The notes below the pieces were generated by a model. That model made no database searches, was not told where the DNA came from, and saw only the letters and a list, made by a program, of their open reading frames with translations. The position numbers and the translations under genes are program-made. Positions 60,934 to 64,000 of a DNA stretch of 64,000 nt are shown in pieces. Source of the stretch: Lacisediminihabitans sp040549465 (GTDB lineage: Bacteria > Actinomycetota > Actinomycetes > Actinomycetales > Microbacteriaceae); the NCBI RefSeq assembly GCF_040549465.1, contig NZ_JBEPTL010000003.1, positions 124,001-188,000 of the forward strand, in the 5' to 3' direction. The stretch's first letter is position 1; every line of letters starts with the position of its first letter.

Positions 60934-61854
60934 ATGGAGACACGCAGCCTGCCGGTCCCCGACGGACTCGCCGGGGAGAGGGTGGATGCCGCCCTGGCCA
61001 AACTCCTCGGATTCTCCCGGAGTTTCGCCGCCGAGGTCGCAGAGTCCGGGGGAGTGAGCGCCGACGGTGTCGTTCTCGGAAAGTCGGACCGGCTGCGCGC
61101 CGAGAGCTGGCTCGAGGTGTCATGGCAGCCGAAGGTCGCGCCGAGCATCGAGCCGATCGTGGTGCCCGACCTCCGCATCGTCTACGACGACGATGACATC
61201 GTCGTGGTGGACAAACCCGTTGGGGTCGCGGCTCATCCCTCCGTCGGCTGGACGGGCCCGACGGTTCTCGGCGCGCTTGCCGGTGCAGGATTTCGTATCT
61301 CCACCTCCGGAGCCTCAGAGCGCGCGGGCATCGTTCACCGCCTCGACGCGGGTACCAGCGGCCTGATGGTCGTGGCCAAGAGCGAGCGGGCCTATACGGA
61401 ACTCAAGCGACAGTTCCACGATCGCGAGGTGGAGAAGATCTACCACGCCGTCGTGCAGGGCCACCCCGATCCGCTGGCCGGTACCATCGACGCACCGATC
61501 GGGCGGCATCCGAGTTCGAGCTGGAAGTTCGCCGTGACCGCCGACGGAAAGAACTCGGTCACCCACTATGAGACCCTCGAAGCCTTCCCGAGCGCGTCGC
61601 TGCTCGAGGTGCACCTGGAGACGGGGCGCACTCACCAGATCCGTGTGCACATGGCGGCCCAGCGGCATCCGTGCGTCGGCGATTCGATGTATGGCGCCGA
61701 CCCCACGATCTCGGCGAGACTCGGCCTGAGCAGGCAGTGGCTGCACGCGATGCAGCTCGGTTTCCGGCATCCGGGAACGGGCGAACCGGTGCTCTTCACG
61801 AGTGTTTATCCCGCCGACCTGCAACACGCGCTCGACGTACTCCGCGCGGACTGA
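60934..61854 (+). CDS. rluD: RluD-family 23S rRNA pseudouridine synthase
   Basis: A 306-residue pseudouridine synthase with an N-terminal S4-like part (GERVDAALAKLLGFSRSFAA) and the catalytic motif GIVHRLDAGTSGLMVVAKSE (Asp in HRLDAGTSG). Later blocks are TGRTHQIRVHMAAQRHPCVG. It modifies U1911/1915/1917-type positions in 23S rRNA. It lies 8 bp downstream of lspA, the normal order. Which RluA-group member this is cannot be fixed. Confidence 0.9.
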   Translation: METRSLPVPDGLAGERVDAALAKLLGFSRSFAAEVAESGGVSADGVVLGKSDRLRAESWLEVSWQPKVAPSIEPIVVPDLRIVYDDDDIVVVDKPVGVAAHPSVGWTGPTVLGALAGAGFRISTSGASERAGIVHRLDAGTSGLMVVAKSERAYTELKRQFHDREVEKIYHAVVQGHPDPLAGTIDAPIGRHPSSSWKFAVTADGKNSVTHYETLEAFPSASLLEVHLETGRTHQIRVHMAAQRHPCVGDSMYGADPTISARLGLSRQWLHAMQLGFRHPGTGEPVLFTSVYPADLQHALDVLRAD

Positions 61855-61901
61855 GCCGGGCTTAAGCTGGGTGTTCAGACCTCGGCTAGTGAAGAGAAGT
61901 T

Positions 61902-64000
61902 GTGCCATCAAGTAGCGATTCCTTCGTGCATCTGCACGTGCACAGCGAGTACTCGATGCTCGACGGAGCGGCCCGCGTCGGACCACTCATGCAGGCCGCA
62001 GCCGAAGAGAAGATGCCCGCTATCGCTGTGACTGACCACGGCAACATGTTCGGTGCTTACGACTTCTGGAAGCAGGCGACCGCCGCGGGTATCAAGCCGA
62101 TTATCGGCACCGAGGCGTACATCACTCCTGGCACTCCTCGCCAGGAGAAGACCCGAATCCGCTGGGGTCAGAGCCACCAGAACCAGGATGATGTCGGCGG
62201 GTCGGGGTCGTACACCCACATGACGCTGCTCTCGGAGAACAACGAGGGCATGCACAACCTCTTCCGGTTGTCCTCTCTCGCCTCAATCGAGGGATTCTAT
62301 TTCAAGCCCCGCATGGACCGTGAACTGCTCAACCGGTATTCCAAGGGCATCATCGCAACCACCGGCTGTGTTGGTGGCGAGGTGCAGACGCGTCTGAGGC
62401 TCGGGCAGTACGAAGAGGCCAGGCAGGCGGCATCCGACTTCCAGGACATTTTCGGCAAAGAGAATTTCTTCGCAGAGGTGATGGACCACGGCATCGACAT
62501 CGAGCGTCGCACCATGCAGGACCTGCTACGGCTGGCCAAGGAGCTCGGCATGCCGCTCCTGGCCAGCAATGACCTGCACTACACCCATGCGCACGACGCC
62601 ACCGCTCATGCCGCCCTGCTCTGCGTGCAGTCGGCCTCGACCCTCGACGACCCCAACCGCTTCAAGTTCGACTCGAACGAGTTCTACCTCAAGTCGGCCT
62701 CCGAGATGCGTCATCTGTTCCGCGACCACCCCGAGGCCTGCGACAACACCCTGCTGATCGCCGAGCGCTGCGAGGTCAACTTCGAGCATCGCGATCTCAT
62801 GCCGCGTTTCCCGGTTCCGGAGGGCGAGACCGAGGCCACCTGGTTCGAGAAGGAAGTCAGCGCCGGGATGCTGCGGCGCTTCAACGATGCGCCATCCGAG
62901 GCACACCTCGCCCAGGCCCAGTACGAGGTCGACGTCATCAAGCAGATGGGTTTTCCCGGCTACTTCCTCGTGGTCGCGGACTTCATCACCTGGGCGAAGA
63001 GCCAGGGCATCAGGGTCGGACCGGGGCGCGGCTCTGCGGCCGGTTCCATGGCCTCCTATGCGATGGGAATCACGGAACTCGACCCGCTGGCCCACGGACT
63101 CATCTTCGAGCGTTTCCTCAACCCGGAACGCGTCTCAATGCCCGACGTCGACGTCGACTTCGACGATCGTCGACGCCCGGAGGTCATCCGCTACGTCACC
63201 GACAAGTATGGCGATGACCGCGTCGCACAGATCGTCACCTACGGCACGATCAAGGCGAAGCAGGCGCTCAAGGACTCGGCTCGCGTGCTCGGCATGCCCT
63301 ATTCGGTGGGCGAGAAGCTCACCAAGGCCATGCCGCCGGCGATCATGGGCAAAGACATCTCGCTCGGCGACATCCTGGATAAGGATGCCCCGCGCTATAA
63401 GGAAGCCGCCGACTTCCGGGCGGTGCTCGACAGCGACCAGGAGGCCGCCAAGGTCTTCGAGACCGCCAGGGGCATCGAGAACCTGAAGCGACAGTGGGGC
63501 GTGCACGCCGCTGGTGTGATCATGTCGGCCGAACCACTGCTCGACGTGCTGCCGATCATGAAGCGCGAAGACGATGGTGCCATCATCACGCAGTTCGACC
63601 AGCCGCCGCTGGAGTCTCTCGGACTCATCAAGATGGACTTCCTCGGGTTGCGCAACCTGACCATCATCGAAGACGCGCTGCGGATGATCGAGAAGAACAC
63701 CGGCACCAGGCTGGTGATCGAAGACCTCGACCTCGATGCCGACCAGAAGACCTACGACCTGCTAGCCAGGGGAGATACGCTCGGCGTGTTCCAGCTGGAT
63801 GGCGGACCGATGCGTTCGCTGCTCAAACAGTTGAAACCAACGAGTTTCGAAGACATCTCGGCCGTCATCGCGCTCTATCGCCCAGGCCCCATGGGCATGA
63901 ACTCGCACACCAACTACGCGTTGCGCAAGAACGGCCTGCAGAAGATCGAGGCGATCCACCCGGAGCTCGAGGAACCGCTCAAGGAAAGCCTCGGCATCAC
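61902..64000 (+). CDS. dnaE: DNA polymerase III subunit alpha, 5' part
   Basis: The window ends inside this gene; 699 codons are present. The N-terminal PHP domain has FVHLHVHSEYSMLDGAARV and IAVTDHGNMFGAYDFWKQ. The polymerase palm follows: PGRGSAAGSMASYAMGITEL and MPDVDVDFDDRRRPEVIRYV with the catalytic PDxDxDF. It is the main replicative polymerase. GTG at 61902 follows GAAGAGAAG; it is 47 bp downstream of rluD. Confidence 0.96.
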   Translation, partial: MPSSSDSFVHLHVHSEYSMLDGAARVGPLMQAAAEEKMPAIAVTDHGNMFGAYDFWKQATAAGIKPIIGTEAYITPGTPRQEKTRIRWGQSHQNQDDVGGSGSYTHMTLLSENNEGMHNLFRLSSLASIEGFYFKPRMDRELLNRYSKGIIATTGCVGGEVQTRLRLGQYEEARQAASDFQDIFGKENFFAEVMDHGIDIERRTMQDLLRLAKELGMPLLASNDLHYTHAHDATAHAALLCVQSASTLDDPNRFKFDSNEFYLKSASEMRHLFRDHPEACDNTLLIAERCEVNFEHRDLMPRFPVPEGETEATWFEKEVSAGMLRRFNDAPSEAHLAQAQYEVDVIKQMGFPGYFLVVADFITWAKSQGIRVGPGRGSAAGSMASYAMGITELDPLAHGLIFERFLNPERVSMPDVDVDFDDRRRPEVIRYVTDKYGDDRVAQIVTYGTIKAKQALKDSARVLGMPYSVGEKLTKAMPPAIMGKDISLGDILDKDAPRYKEAADFRAVLDSDQEAAKVFETARGIENLKRQWGVHAAGVIMSAEPLLDVLPIMKREDDGAIITQFDQPPLESLGLIKMDFLGLRNLTIIEDALRMIEKNTGTRLVIEDLDLDADQKTYDLLARGDTLGVFQLDGGPMRSLLKQLKPTSFEDISAVIALYRPGPMGMNSHTNYALRKNGLQKIEAIHPELEEPLKESLGI

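Overview
The window is high-GC DNA with the gene set of an actinobacterium, most likely of the family Microbacteriaceae. The pointers are mycothione reductase, an F420-type (deazaflavin-dependent) oxidoreductase, a GarA-FtsR-MerR cluster, an Rv2175c-like DNA-binding protein, DivIVA/Wag31, SepF, and a division and cell wall cluster without ftsA. Many genes start with GTG or TTG and adjacent genes often overlap by ATGA or GTGA. No rRNA, tRNA, CRISPR array, insertion sequence or prophage was recognised. The family assignment is an inference from gene content and order, not from a marker phylogeny.

Layout. (A) About 1-20,500 is accessory and metabolic: an ArsR fragment with an SRPBCC protein, an SGNH acyltransferase, two MFS exporters with AraC and MarR regulators, an inositol monophosphatase, a sialyltransferase-like (GT52) gene, a LysE remnant, an exonuclease-phosphatase family gene that appears to start with CTG, a LacI gene divergent from a fused Gfo/Idh/MocA-aldo/keto reductase with an 18-bp perfect palindrome between them, a WYL regulator with a DinB-fold protein, a cytosine permease/deaminase operon, and a cell-surface locus whose chaplin-like gene carries a one-base frameshift. 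(B) About 20,500-31,600 holds core lipid, signalling and redox genes: a CDP-alcohol phosphatidyltransferase, the FHA protein GarA, FtsR, a second MerR protein, an orphan ParA, pyruvate carboxylase, a MinD-like ATPase, mycothione reductase and peptide deformylase. (C) About 31,600-42,300 holds acyl-CoA ligase, ROK glucokinase, PlsC, class II DAHP synthase, a PASTA-domain Ser/Thr kinase, a LysM muralytic-type protein, the Rv2175c-like protein, a polyprenyl diphosphate synthase and a DUF3040 membrane protein.

(D) From 42,300 to the end is the dcw cluster and its usual extension: mraZ-rsmH-ftsL-ftsI-murE-murF-mraY-murD-ftsW-murG-murC-ftsQ-ftsZ, then yggS-sepF-yggT-divIVA-lspA-rluD and the 5' part of dnaE. 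The genes are packed tightly and cover peptidoglycan precursor synthesis, septal synthesis, Z-ring assembly and polar growth. Regions B and C add likely control inputs: FtsR (a regulator of ftsZ in Corynebacterium), a PASTA kinase expected to sense cell wall fragments, and GarA, a kinase substrate. The most interesting items are the frameshifted surface gene, the dehydrogenase-reductase fusion with its palindrome, the GT52-like gene, the dyads upstream of mraZ and divIVA, and the unusual MurE substrate motif.
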